Source of the DNA: Phalacrocorax aristotelis
Lineage: Eukaryota > Chordata > Aves > Suliformes > Phalacrocoracidae
Direction: 5' to 3'
Assembly (NCBI RefSeq): GCF_949628215.1
Contig: NC_134281.1
Location: forward strand, 15,014,501 to 15,078,500
Length of the DNA: 64,000 bases
Part shown: in pieces, positions 35,461 to 48,093 of the stretch
Position numbering within the stretch: position 1 is the first letter of the stretch
Layout of the letters: each line of letters begins with the position of its first letter
Position numbers and translations under genes: made by a program
The notes under the pieces: model-generated
Seen by the model: the letters and a program-made list of their open reading frames with translations, nothing else
Told to the model about the DNA's origin: nothing
Database searches by the model: none

Positions 35461-38400
35461 GAGAAAGTGTCAAAAACAAACACCGAGCGTAATTACTTAC
35501 ACTTGTGAAGTCGGTGACGGTCGACTCTGAATAGGCTCTAAAAGAGAGACGACGTTATTTAGTATGGCACGGATCACTGCCTGAGTTTAAATAGTTAATG
35601 CCGTTGAGGGCCCGTGTAGGTGAAAATGCCGCAAGGGTGCTGTTGGTTGGCTCCGGGGTCGTGTTGCAGTGCCGGTGTTTTACCAGTTATCTGAGTGATG
35701 TGGTTGGCGGGGACCAGGAGTTGTGATTTACTGAGGAACCATTTACGCTAATGCAAGAAATCCGACTTTGGTAGCTGATGTCTTTATTTTTCTATATAGT
35801 TCTGAAAGTCTTGTGAACGTATAAACGGTCATGTATTTCTGTTCTGTGTGTGCATATGTACGTTCATATAATTTAGAGTTAAATGTTATCCTGTAGTACT
35901 TTCTGTGCTATATTTCCGTAGTGAAAGGGCAGAGAAAATTCTTTCATCCTCAAACACTTGTTAAGGAATTAATTTGGTTCTGAACCTGATTCTGTAGGAT
36001 GTACAGAGGTCTGCCAAGTGCAGCCAGCTCTGAGATGGATGCTGTATCTGTACAGAATTTGAATTCATAATAGGAGAAGGCACTGGATTTGGAAACAAGT
36101 AGAGTTAAAATATCTATTGCAGAATGTTAGGTTTTGCAGAATATAGGTGGGGAACACGTGAAACGGAGCTGCCCCAGTGCATGTGAAATAGGGGAATGCA
36201 CAGGAATACCTTAGGCTTGTAATTTAGTGTATTTAGCCGTTACATTAAGATTTTTATACATATCACTTGCTACCTGTTTGCAGTAAATATTTATTACACA
36301 GTCTTAGTAAACAAAATAACATCGTTTTGAACAGAAATCCCTTTTAATTTCCCATCAGAAACATGCCTATCAGTTAGCAATGTGACAAGGCCTCGTGATC
36401 CATGCGGACACTGTAACATTCAGTATCATTCCCTGCACATTTTCTCAGACCTCTGCTCTGTTTTGAATGGTGCACTTCTTCTCAGGCCTGCTTTTGTGTA
36501 GACAGTTGGTCTGGCATGGTTCCAAGTTGTGGGAGTCTTATGCACGTACGATTTGGAGGTATATTATGTGGCGTTGCTTCCAGCAAGTGGCTAGTGGGAC
36601 CACATGTCCTTAAACAAAATCCTGTTTTGTTTTGCTGTTTATGAATTGAAGTGGGTGATACCTGGTTCTGCTTGGGAGTTTATATGTAGTGTCTTAATGT
36701 CCACTCAGGAGCTAGTTTTTCCCATGTTAAGCTTTCTGCTTTAGGTGCTAAAGAAAATTAACCTGACCTCTTAAATTCTCTTTATGCTAGAGTTTTATTT
36801 TTATGTTTTCAGTATTATAGGTTTTTGAACAATCTCTTTTGATGAAACATATTTTTTCTGGGTATTTTTTGTGAAAGCATCAGCCCACTGCTACAAATAC
36901 TGCAGTAGATGCATTTAGAATCCTTTTGGAGTGCTCTCTGTATGTGTATTATATTGCAGAAACCTTATGCTTAGTTAAGTGCTTTGTGCGTTTTGAGAAG
37001 TAATTTGTTAAGAGTTGCCATTTTCTTTCTTGTGCAATATGTAGGGAAACTGGCAAATGATACACTTAGTGGAAGACTAAAAGATTTGGGGTGCTATATA
37101 TCATGTTATTGATTTATTTTGCTTAACTTAGTATATTGATGTTTAATCAGTCCCTTCATGTTATGTATTTGTTCATTGAATGTTGGGAATGTAAACATTG
37201 CAAGGTCATATAGGTTTTATAGATTCAAGTACTTAGAGATAAATAGGTAAATGTGGTACTTTATAGATAAATTCTAATCTGTGACTTGGAAAAAGCCTGA
37301 GCAGAGCAACACCGCTTTGGAATAAAAGGTGGAAAGAGATGAAAATACTTGAACTTGCTGGACAAAGAAATCTTGAAATTTTCATGTTTGCATCTATACT
37401 TATTAACTGAAAAAAAGGTTATCTCCACATATTTAATATTTTCTAGGTCCAATAAAAGTCCCTTAGATTATTTTTTTGTTTGTTTTTATCAAATTTTGCA
37501 CCTCACCTTGTGAGGGGGTGTTGCAGATTTCAGTTGTCCGAGTCATATGAAATCTGGAATAAACAAATGGCTGTAGTCTTGCACAAGTCTCTAAGAGCAT
37601 GTTGAGCTACTGTAGTTAGGTAAATGTTTGGAAAATAAAGGACTTGGTAAATATGCTCCAGTAATCTGTTATTAACAAACACCTTGTGCTTTGTTTTTGA
37701 CTGTAACAGCTGTGTAGTAACTATTCTGAAATAAATAGTTATATAGCATGTAACTGTGGTGGCCTCTATCCCCAAATGTAACATAGAGGATGTAAAAAAA
37801 AACAACCCAAAAAATATATTATCATTTAGTGTCAACCAGGGTTGAACATGAGGTGATATGCTGTCAATTATGGAAATGTAAACAATGATTAACTTGCGGG
37901 TGCTCAACGCTGTACAGAATCCAGCTGAAGTATTTAGCATGCTAATGGATCAGGCTGTTAATATCCAAGCACAAGGGCATATGAACATGCATATTTATTT
38001 ACTTTTTCCTAATCGCATGCTGATGAGAAGTCTAAGGATTTCAGATCTGAGTAAGCATGCTGCCGTAGGTATATGAGTTACTTCAAACTAATGTGTGTCT
38101 CATACAGACCACTGCTAAGGGTTGTACTTAAAGGCATGGCCAGTAGTGAAATCAAGCACTTCCCTCCCCAAAATTTTTTTTAAATGGGGCAAGAAGCTGA
38201 AGCTTTATGTTCTTTACAGTAAAAGAGCAGTTTTTTGCTTTTCATGTTAAAACATTATATATACAAATAGAAATGGTAACATTATGTGACTAGAAAGGTG
38301 CCCTATACTGTTAAAGATTTTCCCTGCCCCCTTCTGTATAGGATTAATTACCCTCATAGTCATGCAGTTCCCCTCATAACTCTGCAGGTTTAGTCAATGT

Positions 38401-41400
38401 GTGGTACAACTCATATTCAAAAAGGTTTACTGGCTTTTATATCACTGAAGCTTGCATAAACTTGAAAAGTTGGCAGGAGTTATCTGGACTTATGTGGTTT
38501 CTGTAGAGCAAGAACAGCTGCTCTGCTGGTATCGTATCTATCTCAAACGTTTTAGTTGTTAAATAGAAGTACAGCTTTCATTAGTTTATTTTAAACACTT
38601 CAACATTTTTTCCAAAATAAATTTCAGGATCGCAACTAGAAGCGTAAGTCCATTACACTCTGTATGGTATCAGGAATCCTATTGATTTGATTTGAAATAT
38701 TACAGCTCATCTGGCTAGTGTTCCCTCAGAAAGTTCTGTCTGGACGATCACCTATTTCTTGAAGACAACAACCAGCTATTTGGACAGTGAGTGTTTTGGG
38801 GGTGGCTGACTGCTTCTGCTTGTATATGGCCTTAACTGATGTGTCCAGAGAGTAGGTGGTTGGGAGAGGTTGGAGGCATGTATGAATTGCAGTGCAGTGC
38901 TTAAAGCCACCATGTTTGTAGTGACATAGGCTGTGTTGACTGCATCTCAAACCTGGTATCCCTCTGTAGATAGTGAGGTTCTTAGGTAAGTACAAGCCTT
39001 AAAATACTTTGCCTACTACTTATCTGTGGAGCATCAACACATGCTAAGTAATATCCTAGAAAAAATTCTCTCAAGCAAGTCAATTACTGTGTAGAGGGGT
39101 GATCTTGCAAGCTTTTCCATGTAGGTTTGGGTTCTGGCTGTGCTTAGCAATTGGGGGTGAAAAGCTATAAAGACTGAAAATAAGATAATTTTAGGACAAT
39201 ACACCTCTTTGTTTGCTGTTCAGAACTATTAAATAACCAGGAAAAATAAATGCAAAACCAACTGACAACCTTCAGTCTCCTATTAAACTGTGCAGCAATC
39301 CCAAATGAAATAATAATGATTATTAAGATAGTAGGCTGAAAAGATGGTAATTTTCATGTTAAGGAAAAAATGGGGCACCCTTCCAGGTAGATAAAATTCT
39401 GAACCTGCTGCCGTCACCTGGCAGTGGTGATTCTGATAAAGGGGAAAATAGGTTGTGTTTGTTTCAACTGTGTTGGTATTTCTCTTTGTTTTCACTTAGT
39501 CTTAATGTATTTTTGATGAAGGTAAAATCCCTTTATCATGAGGGAGGTAGGAATATGTTAAAAGGAAGAGAAGAATATGAAAAAATACGGCAGCGGTTGC
39601 ATTAATTTTACACTGGTCGTGCATGCTGTATCTTTTTTTTTTTACATCAGCCATTACCATGAAAAATGCTTAAGTGCTAGTTTCAGAAAACTTTCTAAAT
39701 AAATTGTCCTTAAATTGGTTTGTCTTTGTATAGCCCTTCTAATATTCTTTACAGAAATAGCGCATAGTTATTTCTGGAAATAGTTTTTCCATTGATAAAA
39801 TCTAGATTTTAAAAAAATCATGCATAAAATCTTTGTGTTTGTCATTGTTACAACTTTTGAATAATAACTTAGTTCTTGTTTTCAGATTCAGAAGCTTGAG
39901 GAGGATAGAGTTAAATTAGTCTCAGAAATTGCTAGCTGTATGAGTCACTAAATTGGGAACATAAATACTCATAATCTTTGGAAAGAACTTCTCAACATTG
40001 TTTTGTTGTGTAGTGTCAACTGCAAAACACAATAGAGTGCATTTAGCTTAAAAGTACTTGTATTTACATTTGAAATCATAGTTTATGAAAACAATCGGAT
40101 AACTTTCTGCTCTTTTTTTGCTTGTCAAACTGACTAAGGCTAGCACCAAGTCTGCAGTAGAAGCTAGATTATTATACGGTTCTGTTTTCTTTGCTTTGCT
40201 GAAAAGAAGTAAAAACTTGGAGGGGGGAGGAAAGGGTAGAGTAGTGGCCAGTGCTAGAGAATTCTTCTTGCACGCTGATAGAATGGATAGGTTGTTTTGT
40301 TTACTGTCTAGTGCTGAAGCCAGATACTTGAAATAGGAACATCTGGATCTTTTAGTCCAGAGAGAAACAGCTTTGACTCAGAATGACAGATGTAATTATA
40401 ACATCAGTGACAAAAGAATTCCTTGATATCTATTTATGTTGAATAGAATATAGTACTTACACTGTTTAAGCAGAATACAGAGAACACCATTTAATTTTGT
40501 GTGTGCACCTTCTGCGTTTTAACCTTCTGTTTAAAGTGTTCTGTTCAAGTCTTTGCTAGTATTTCATAATGTTAGATTAGGAAAAAATCAGATAAGAGAG
40601 ATTTAGTTGTGTGTTAAGACACAGAGTACTAAAACATTAAGTTCCTTTTTTTTTTTTTTCTTTTAAATTAAATGGCAATCAACTACCATCCCAAAAAGTG
40701 GCAAGGCTCACAAACATTCCCTATTTCCCTCTACACTGCTAAAGTTTCTGAGTTGAAACCACTGAAAAACTCAAAGCTCCTGCTAACTTTGCAGATTGGA
40801 CGGTGCAGATGAGTCCTTGCTCTTCTGTTCTTTCTCACAGTGATGTACAGTATTATATAATACACTGATATGCAGGATAGAGTAAACCAGCAGTCTGAAT
40901 TCTTTCATAACACCTTTTTTTTTTTTTCACAGCAGTAACCAGCTCAGGAAAATCTGTGCTTGTATTTTGGGAATAAAATGTGCGCCTGTACCTGCTTGTG
41001 GTTTCCCTGATGCTGGTGTCTGACTATATAAACATATTTAGACAGTTCTGAAAGATGCACAAGTTGTAACCGCATCCTCTCTTCAATGCTGGTAAACTTC
41101 TGCATGTGCTTTCATGAAGGTAATGTGAGATGAACTGTAATGTAATTGGTTGTCTTCCTTTTCTTTTGGTATTTTTTTAGGGAAAAGAGTTAAGTCTTGG
41201 TAAACTAAAGGACTCAGTCCTGTTGAGAAGTGTGTCTCATAGTAGGCTATATTTCTCCAGTGTGGAACACTATTCCGTGTCAGTGGTCTGGCTTCAGCCT
41301 CATATGAACTTGTAATTATTTAACTGTTGTCTTTTACCTTTTAATCTACTTTGTGCTGAGAATAAATATAACATTTATGCTATTTCAGAAATAAACATTG

Positions 41401-43992
41401 TCTTTTATACATGGCTGGTTAGACTGTCTGTTTATAGCAAGTGTGTGTGTATGGGAGAGGGAGCCAAACTTGATACTTGATGTGAGACAGAATCGTTATA
41501 TTATTTTAAAGCTTCTTCTCTATCATCTTGGAGAGTTCTGATGGAATCACAAAATATGGAGTGAAAAGTTATGTGCAATGCCTGTGGTTCTCTGAACTAC
41601 CTCCTCCAAATATCTTTCTAGACATACTGCTGTACAGTAACTATATAAAACTTATCTGTGCTTTTTAAGAGGACAGAAAGAGACTATTTTTTAATGAGAG
41701 GCCTCAAGGACAGGAATAAAAACCCTTTCAAAAATACGTATTTAAAAAGGTTCTCCAAAACCTCATTCTTTAGTGCATTGGGTGCATTTTGAAAGACTTC
41801 AAGAAGGTAAGTAATGGTATGCTACATGTGTTCATTGAGGTCAAAACTTTCTTGAAATAACCATAGTGTGTGTGAAACAAAGTTTATGGTAAGATAGACT
41901 TGGATTATGCAGTGTGAAATTTCTCAGTACTGCCTGCTACTTGGAGTTGTAGTCAGAAGAAATATTCTTCAAGAGCTCCTTGAGTTTCACTCTGATTTTA
42001 CTGAAGTATGCTTTAGTGGTATAGAGATGCCTGGCAACTGCAGAATCTGAAAACCCCAGAAAAACAATTTGGATAAAATATTGGTTTTGGTATTCGTTGT
42101 TATGTAGTTAAATGATCAAGTTGGTTTCAAAGTTTAAATTGCCCTTCAACAAGCTATTTGCCTAAGGCAGTTGCAGGTTAGGAGCTAAGTGCTATCAAGA
42201 TGTGAGATAGACTATATGCTTGCCAACTTTGTGTGTGGAAAGGCGACTTTTCAGAAAACAATATAAGAGTAAATGTATTCACTAGAAGTTACAGACTTTT
42301 GTGCAGCTAGTAAGGAAATGGAAAATTGGCTCTCTAAAGATGATATGATACATGCTTGCTAATGACTAATCTGTTGTTCAGGTTTTGTGAGCACAAAGAC
42401 TTCTGCTTGAGAGAATGATGGCATGTAACTTTCCTATTTTTTTTCTTTGTAGTAGATGCACATTAGTGATGCTACTGCCTTCTTTTTCATTAAAAGGAAT
42501 AATAGTGTCTGCACTGAGGGGTCTTAGGGTTCAGTAAAGCGTTTTTCACAGTCCTCTTATCCATCAAGTATAACAAGGTACTATTTCAACAATGCAAAGG
42601 ATTTTGGTGAAGGTAAGGAGCTGTGGGAACATGCTTTATCAGAAGATACTGGTTAATTTTGCTTTAACTGTAGAGAACAGCTGCTGAATGATATGTTACT
42701 TTTTAACTACTGCTACTGTGAATATCTTACTTATCTAGAGATATAAATAAGGAGTGGAGGGAAAGGCAAAAATGAATTTAGCCCAGGGATTGAAGTGTAT
42801 CTACACTTCATAACACCAGAGAGAGAGAAAAAAAAAAAAAGGACTTTGTGCAGGGAATCATGATTTTAAAAAGGTTAATAAGTTTAATAAGTTTGCTGTT
42901 CTGCTAGATATAAACCACAGGCTGGTTTGAGCCCATGGGGTGTTGTGGCCTCAAGACTTTTCATAGAACCTTCTCATTTTTTTCCTGTTCAAATGGTCCT
43001 ATAATGCAGGCTTGAGTGCTATGCTATACAAGATCCTTCCTCCCCCCTCACCCCTCTCCCCCCCTCCATTTATTTTTGTCCATTTAAGGGCAATTGCAGG
43101 ACTAACTTCCAGAGTTAACTCTAAATATAAATGAATAAAGTACACTTAAATATAGCACACTTTTCTTGAGCTGGTGGCTTTCCACTATGAGGCCTTTCTC
43201 TGCCATTATGGGGTGTAAGAATCTACTCTAAGGCAGATGGACTGATAATGCATCAGATAATCAAAGTTAATTATTTTAATGGAAGCATAACAATGAGTTT
43301 CTTTGTAGAGATAAGAGAATTTTGGGGTGCATGCTTCCTTCTGGGTACTCTGGTATTAAACAATCTATACTTGGTCTTAAAAGACTAAGTATGCTAAATT
43401 TCTGTTGTCTCTTCAAAACGAGCAAGGATGTTTCTTCAAGGCCGTTCCCTCCGTAAGATAGTGACAGTAACATCAAACATAGCTCCTATAAATAAAGGCT
43501 TTGACATTGTTTTCCTATGGTTTTGTTCTGGAATTGGCTTTTGCCCACTTCCTCCTATTACAGCACAGCACAGTCTCTAGGACAACACCTAATTAAAGTG
43601 CACGCTTCTTATCTGGAACAGTCAAGGTTCAGTGTACAGAGGATGCGGAACAGAATGAAGCAGTGTCTCTTACGTTAATATTCATTGACTTGCCTTGGCA
43701 TCTGGCTTCAAGTTATTAAGAGGGAAGATGACAGATTTATTTTCCTCCTTCAAGTTTCATCATGTATAGTGCCTATGTCATAAAGTTCAAGTCCAAACAA
43801 GAGTTGAATGGTGATACAGAAAGAGGCACCTGTGAATAGCATATTTTTTTCTGAGCACTGTTCCTTTGCTTCTTGAATTGCATTTAATTTTCTAAGATGC
43901 TATTATTGCTGGAGGCTGATTTCTGGGAATAGCATTAGTATTCTGGTTGAATAAATCCAAAACCAGTATATTCCAAACAAAATTCTACTTTG
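35461..43992 (+). other. Putative ARHGEF3 intron, left part
   Basis: About 8.5 kb of AT-rich sequence between the CpG island and the ERV. It has small low-complexity tracts: A-rich 42826-42840, and a pyrimidine tract near 43035-43070. I see no exon, RNA gene or recognisable transposon. Confidence 0.5.
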
Positions 43993-43997
43993 ACAGT
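43993..43997. repeat. Left 5-bp target-site duplication of ERV
   Basis: ACAGT directly precedes the left LTR and is repeated exactly at 50528-50532 after the right LTR. Five base pairs fits class III/ERVL-like integration. Confidence 0.92.
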
Positions 43998-44500
43998 TGT
44001 CGTGGTTTAGCGGCAGCTCAGCCCCACACAGTCGCTCGCTCACTCCCCCACCAGTAGATGGGGGAGAGAATCAGAAGGGTAACGCTCGTGGGTTGGGATA
44101 AGAACAGTTTAATAATGAAAATTAAAAGAAACAACAGTAGAAATGCAATGTGAAGGAGAACAATGAGAGGCGCAAAGCCCCGGGGGAGGGGGGAAGGGAG
44201 GGGAGGGGAGAGGGGGAACGAACCGCCGGAACAAACCGCACGCGCCGCAGCCGCTCGCCGCCCGCCGACCCGACGCCGCGCCGCCCCCGCGCTGCCACTG
44301 CCCCCCCTCAATATACTGGTCATGGTGTCACATGGTATGGAATGAACCTGCCATTGGCCAGTCGGGGTCAGCCGCCCCCACCATGGCCCTGCCCCTCCCA
44401 GCCCCCCCTGCCACGCCACGCGGCAGAGCGCGGGAAGCTGGAAAGGTAGCTGACCCCCACAGTGAGGAGAATTAACCCCTTCTCAGCCAAAACCAGCACA
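43998..44500 (-). repeat. ERV 3' LTR
   Basis: 503 bp, TG...CA bounded (read on minus: TGTGCTGGTTTTGGC to ACCACGACA). It matches the other LTR except A at 44053. Read on minus it has a TATA-like GTATATTG (44309-44316), a GC-rich middle, and ATTAAA at 44113-44108 as the likely polyadenylation signal. From these I infer U3 of about 200 nt, R of about 190 nt and U5 of about 90 nt. Confidence 0.96.
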
Positions 44501-44513
44501 TTCTCCACCCCTT
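44501..44513 (-). promoter_or_regulatory. Polypurine tract
   Basis: Read on the minus strand, AAGGGGTGGAGAA abuts the 3' LTR start (TGTGCTGG). This is the plus-strand priming site for reverse transcription. It is purine-rich with a single T. Confidence 0.85.
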
Positions 44514-44904
44514 ATTCCATACCACTTACACCATGCCCAGGTCCCATATGATGCAATACAACCGTACCAACCACCACCCCTCCCCTTCCCATCCTTTAAC
44601 ATAATACACAGACATCATTCCCTTAGTTCATGGATCTTCCCTGTAAAATGTCCATTAAAATGTCCATTGAGTTCACGCAGTCCATGACTCTGGGCTCCAT
44701 CTGTTGTATCAGTCTTTCCGGGTGGGAGAGATGGTGTGTGGCGTTGGGTTGCTGCATACCGAGTCAGTCATCGTTCCATCACTGCTGCACGGCTTGTTTC
44801 ATAGTTGATCTTCCATGGGTTGGGAGGCTCGTACTCTGATATCATTGATACAACACAGAGGTGACACACAATATTATATAGCAGTTCACATTGTGCCATT
44901 CAGT
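44514..44904 (-). other. ERV segment between pol and polypurine tract
   Basis: About 390 bp follow the pol stop. There is no open frame of useful length and no env-like sequence, so the element is env-less rather than env-truncated by a visible deletion. Confidence 0.7.
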
Positions 44905-47900
44905 TCATTGACTGTTTTCACCCAAAATCAAATCCCCTTGAGGCACACATCGGATTTCTCCATCCTCCCGCATCACCCACCAAGTGCACCCAGGTCCTCG
45001 AGCAAAAACAATCCCACGAATGGGTTTGCCTTTGCCAGAGGCAGGAAGAACCCAGACTGTTTTGCCCAGCATACTTTTTGTGTGCACTACAGGGACTCTA
45101 TCCCCTTCCACAGTATGTAGGATTTCTGACTGGGCAGGGCCAGCTCGGTTGGCAGATCCCCTCGTGTTGACTAACCACGTGGCTTTTGCTAAATGTGTAT
45201 CCCAGTGCTTGAATGTCCCACCCCCCATTGCTCTCAGTGTGGTTTTTAACAGTCCATTGTACCTTTCAATTTTCCCAGAGGCTGGTGCGTGATAGGGGAT
45301 GTGATACACCCACTCAATGCCGTGCTCTTTGGCCCAGGTGTCTATGAGGCTATTTCGGAAATGAGTCCCATTGTCTGACTCAATCCTCTCTGGGGTGCCA
45401 TGTCGCCACAGGACTTGTTTCTCAAGACCCAGGATAGTGTTCCGGGCAGTGGCATGGGGGACAGGATATGTTTCCAGCCAGCCAGTCGTTGTTTCTACCA
45501 TTGTAAGCACATGGCGCTTGCCTTGGCGGGTCTGTGGGAGTGTGATATAGTCAATTTGCCAGGCCTCCCCATATTTATATTTCAGCCATCGTCCCCCATA
45601 CCACAGAGGCTTTACCCGCTTCGCTTGCTTGATTGCAGCGCATGTGTCACATTCGTGGATAACCTGTGCAATAATACCCATGGTCAAGTCCACCCCTCGA
45701 TCACGAGCCCACCTGTATGTTGCATCTCTCCCTTGATGGCCTGAGGTGTCATGGGCCCACCGAGCTAGAAATAGTTCACCCTTATGCTGCCAGTCCAGAT
45801 CCACCTCAGCCACTTCAATCTTGGCAGCCCGATCTACCTGCTGGTTGTTTCGATGTTCTTCGGTGGCCCGACTCTTGGGGACGTGAGCATCCACATGCCG
45901 TACCTTTACAACCAGTTTCTCTACCCGGGCAGCAATATCTTGCCACAATGTGGCAGCCCAGATGGGTTTGCCTCTGCGCTGCCAGTTGCTTTGCTTCCAT
46001 TGCTGCAGCCAGCCCCACAGGGCATTTGCCACCATCCAGGAGTCAGTATAGAGATAGAGCACTGGCCACTTTTCCCGTTCAGCGATGTCTAAGGCCAGCT
46101 GGATGGCCTTTACCTCTGCAAACTGGCTCGATTCACCTTCTCCTTCAGCAGTTTCTGCTACTTGTCGTGTAGGACTCCATACAGCAGCCTTCCATCTCCG
46201 GTGCTTTCCCACAAGGCGACAGGACCCATCAGTGAACAGGGCATATTGCTTCTCATCTTCTGGCAGTTTGTTATACAGTGGGGCTTCTTCAGCACGTGTC
46301 ACCTCCTCCTCTGGTGATAATCCAAAATCTTTGCCTTCTGGCCAGTCCATAATCACTTCCAAGATTCCTGGGCGACTGGGGTTTCCTACTCGAGCCCGCT
46401 GGGTGATCAGTGCAACCCATTTACTCCACGTAGCATCAGTTGCATGGTGTGTAGAGGGGATGTTTCCTTTGAACATCCAGCCCAGCACTGGCAGTCGGGG
46501 TGCCAGGAGCAACTGTGCTTCAGTACCAACCACTTCTGAAGCAGCTCGAACCCCTTCATATGCTGCCAATATCTCTTTTTCAGTTGGAGTATAGCGGGCT
46601 TCAGACCCTCTGTATCCCCGACTCCAAAACCCTAGGGGTCGACCCCGGGTCTCCCCAGGTGCTTTCTGCCAGAGACTCCAGGTAGGGCCATTCTCCCCGG
46701 CTGCAGTGTAGAGCACATTTTTTACATCTTGTCCTGCCCGGACTGGCCCAAGAGCTACTGCATGGACTATTTCTCGTTTAATCTGTTCAAAGGCTTGTCG
46801 TTGCTCAGGGCCCCATTTGAAATCATTCTTTTTCCGGGTCACTTGATAGAGAGGGCTCACGATCAGACTGTAATTTGGAATATGCATTCTCCAAAAACCC
46901 ACAACGCCCAAGAAAGCTTGTGTTTCCTTTTTGCTAGTTGGTGGAGACATGGCTGCTATTTTGTTGATCACATCCATTGGAATCTGACGACGACCGTCTT
47001 GCCATTTAATTCCTAAGAACTGGATTTCTCGTGCAGGTCCCTTCACCTTACTTTGTTTTATGGCAAAACCAGCTTTCAGAAGGATTTGGACTATTTTCTC
47101 ACCTTTCTCAAAAACTTCTTCTGCTGTGCTGCCCCACACAATGATGTCATCAATGTATTGAAGGTGTTCTGGAGCTTCTCCCTGTTCCAGTACAGTCTGA
47201 ATCAGTCCATGGCAAATGGTAGGACTGTGTTTCCACCCCTGGGGCAGTCGATTCCAGGTGTACTGGACGCCCCTCCATGTGAAAGCAAACTGTGGCCTGC
47301 ACTCTGCTGCCAGAGGGATTGAGAAGAATGCATTAGCAATATCAATTGTGGCATACCACTTGGCCGCCTTTGACTCCAGTTCGTATTGAAGTTCTAGCAT
47401 GTCTGGCACAGCAGCACTCAACGGTGGAGTGACTTCATTCAGGCCACGATAGTCTACTGTTAGTCTCCACTCTCCATTAGACTTCCGGACTGGCCATATG
47501 GGACTGTTAAAGGGTGAGTGGGTCTTACTGATGACTCCTTGGCTCCTCAGTTGGTGAATGAGTTTATGGATGGGGATCAGAGAGTCTCTGTTGGTGCGAT
47601 ATTGCCGCCGGTGCACTGTTGTGGTGGCGATTGGCACCTGTTGTTCTTTGACCTTCAGCAACCCCACCACAGAAGGGTCCTTTGAGAGACCGGGCAAGGT
47701 AGACAGCTGTTCAGTTTCCTCCGTCTCCAAGGCAGCTACACCAAAAGCCCACTTGTAACCTTTTGGGTCCTTGAAATACCCTCTCCTGAGGTAGTCTATA
47801 CCAAGGATGCACGGAGCCTCTGGGCCAGTCACAATGGGGTGCTTCTGCCACTCATTGCCAGTTAGGCTCACTTCGGCCTCCAATACAGTTAGCTCTTGGG

Positions 47901-48090
47901 ATCCCCCTGTCACTCCAGCAATGCTGATGGGTTCTGCCCCTATATAGTTTGATGGCATTAAGGTGCACTGTGCGCCGGTGTCCACTAAAGCTTTATACTC
48001 CTGTGGGTCGGACGTGCCAGGCCATCGGATCCACACAGTCCAGTAAGCCCGGTTATCCCTTTCCTCCACCCGGCTGGAGGCAGGGCCCCT
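44905..48090 (-). CDS. pol: ERV pol: protease, reverse transcriptase, RNase H, integrase
   Basis: An intact frame of 1061 codons follows the gag UAG directly in the same frame. It has no ATG before the protease: the first nearby candidate codon, at 48069, is GTG. Numbering residues from that GTG, the aspartic protease motif VDTGA is at 29-33. The RT has LPQGW (275-279) and YIDD (305-308). The RNase H acidic residues lie in FTDGS (D613), AEVKA (E652), YTDS (D676) and QVDRA (D746). The integrase has zinc-binding H773/H778-type histidines with CDTC (807-810) and catalytic D840, D899 and E935. No stop or frameshift is present, so the enzymes look functional. The absence of a start codon implies that Pol is made as a Gag-Pol fusion. 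Confidence 0.96.
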   Translation of the reverse strand, partial: RGPASSRVEERDNRAYWTVWIRWPGTSDPQEYKALVDTGAQCTLMPSNYIGAEPISIAGVTGGSQELTVLEAEVSLTGNEWQKHPIVTGPEAPCILGIDYLRRGYFKDPKGYKWAFGVAALETEETEQLSTLPGLSKDPSVVGLLKVKEQQVPIATTTVHRRQYRTNRDSLIPIHKLIHQLRSQGVISKTHSPFNSPIWPVRKSNGEWRLTVDYRGLNEVTPPLSAAVPDMLELQYELESKAAKWYATIDIANAFFSIPLAAECRPQFAFTWRGVQYTWNRLPQGWKHSPTICHGLIQTVLEQGEAPEHLQYIDDIIVWGSTAEEVFEKGEKIVQILLKAGFAIKQSKVKGPAREIQFLGIKWQDGRRQIPMDVINKIAAMSPPTSKKETQAFLGVVGFWRMHIPNYSLIVSPLYQVTRKKNDFKWGPEQRQAFEQIKREIVHAVALGPVRAGQDVKNVLYTAAGENGPTWSLWQKAPGETRGRPLGFWSRGYRGSEARYTPTEKEILAAYEGVRAASEVVGTEAQLLLAPRLPVLGWMFKGNIPSTHHATDATWSKWVALITQRARVGNPSRPGILEVIMDWPEGKDFGLSPEEEVTRAEEAPLYNKLPEDEKQYALFTDGSCRLVGKHRRWKAAVWSPTRQVAETAEGEGESSQFAEVKAIQLALDIAEREKWPVLYLYTDSWMVANALWGWLQQWKQSNWQRRGKPIWAATLWQDIAARVEKLVVKVRHVDAHVPKSRATEEHRNNQQVDRAAKIEVAEVDLDWQHKGELFLARWAHDTSGHQGRDATYRWARDRGVDLTMGIIAQVIHECDTCAAIKQAKRVKPLWYGGRWLKYKYGEAWQIDYITLPQTRQGKRHVLTMVETTTGWLETYPVPHATARNTILGLEKQVLWRHGTPERIESDNGTHFRNSLIDTWAKEHGIEWVYHIPYHAPASGKIERYNGLLKTTLRAMGGGTFKHWDTHLAKATWLVNTRGSANRAGPAQSEILHTVEGDRVPVVHTKSMLGKTVWVLPASGKGKPIRGIVFARGPGCTWWVMREDGEIRCVPQGDLILGENSQ

Positions 48091-48093
48091 CTA
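48063..48093 (-). promoter_or_regulatory. Candidate gag-pol stop-codon readthrough signal
   Basis: Read on minus: UAG at 48093-48091 in the context GAC-UAG-AGG, a 10-nt spacer, then a perfect 6-bp stem CCTCCA/TGGAGG (48080-48075 with 48068-48063) with a GCCGGG loop. The loop's CCGG can pair with CCGG at 48052-48049 across an A-rich linker. This gives the H-type pseudoknot layout known for gammaretroviral readthrough. The pairing was found by eye and has not been folded. Confidence 0.65.

Noticed and set aside
44018..44449. 133- and 99-codon frames in the LTR, repeated at 50045-50476
   Set aside because: They occur on both strands of the GC-rich LTR, do not extend into gag and resemble no protein. 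They are identical in both LTRs simply because the LTRs are copies.
45400..47322. Plus-strand open frames of 89-169 codons opposite pol
   Set aside because: These are antisense shadows of the intact pol frame. They have no family resemblance and no regulatory signals.
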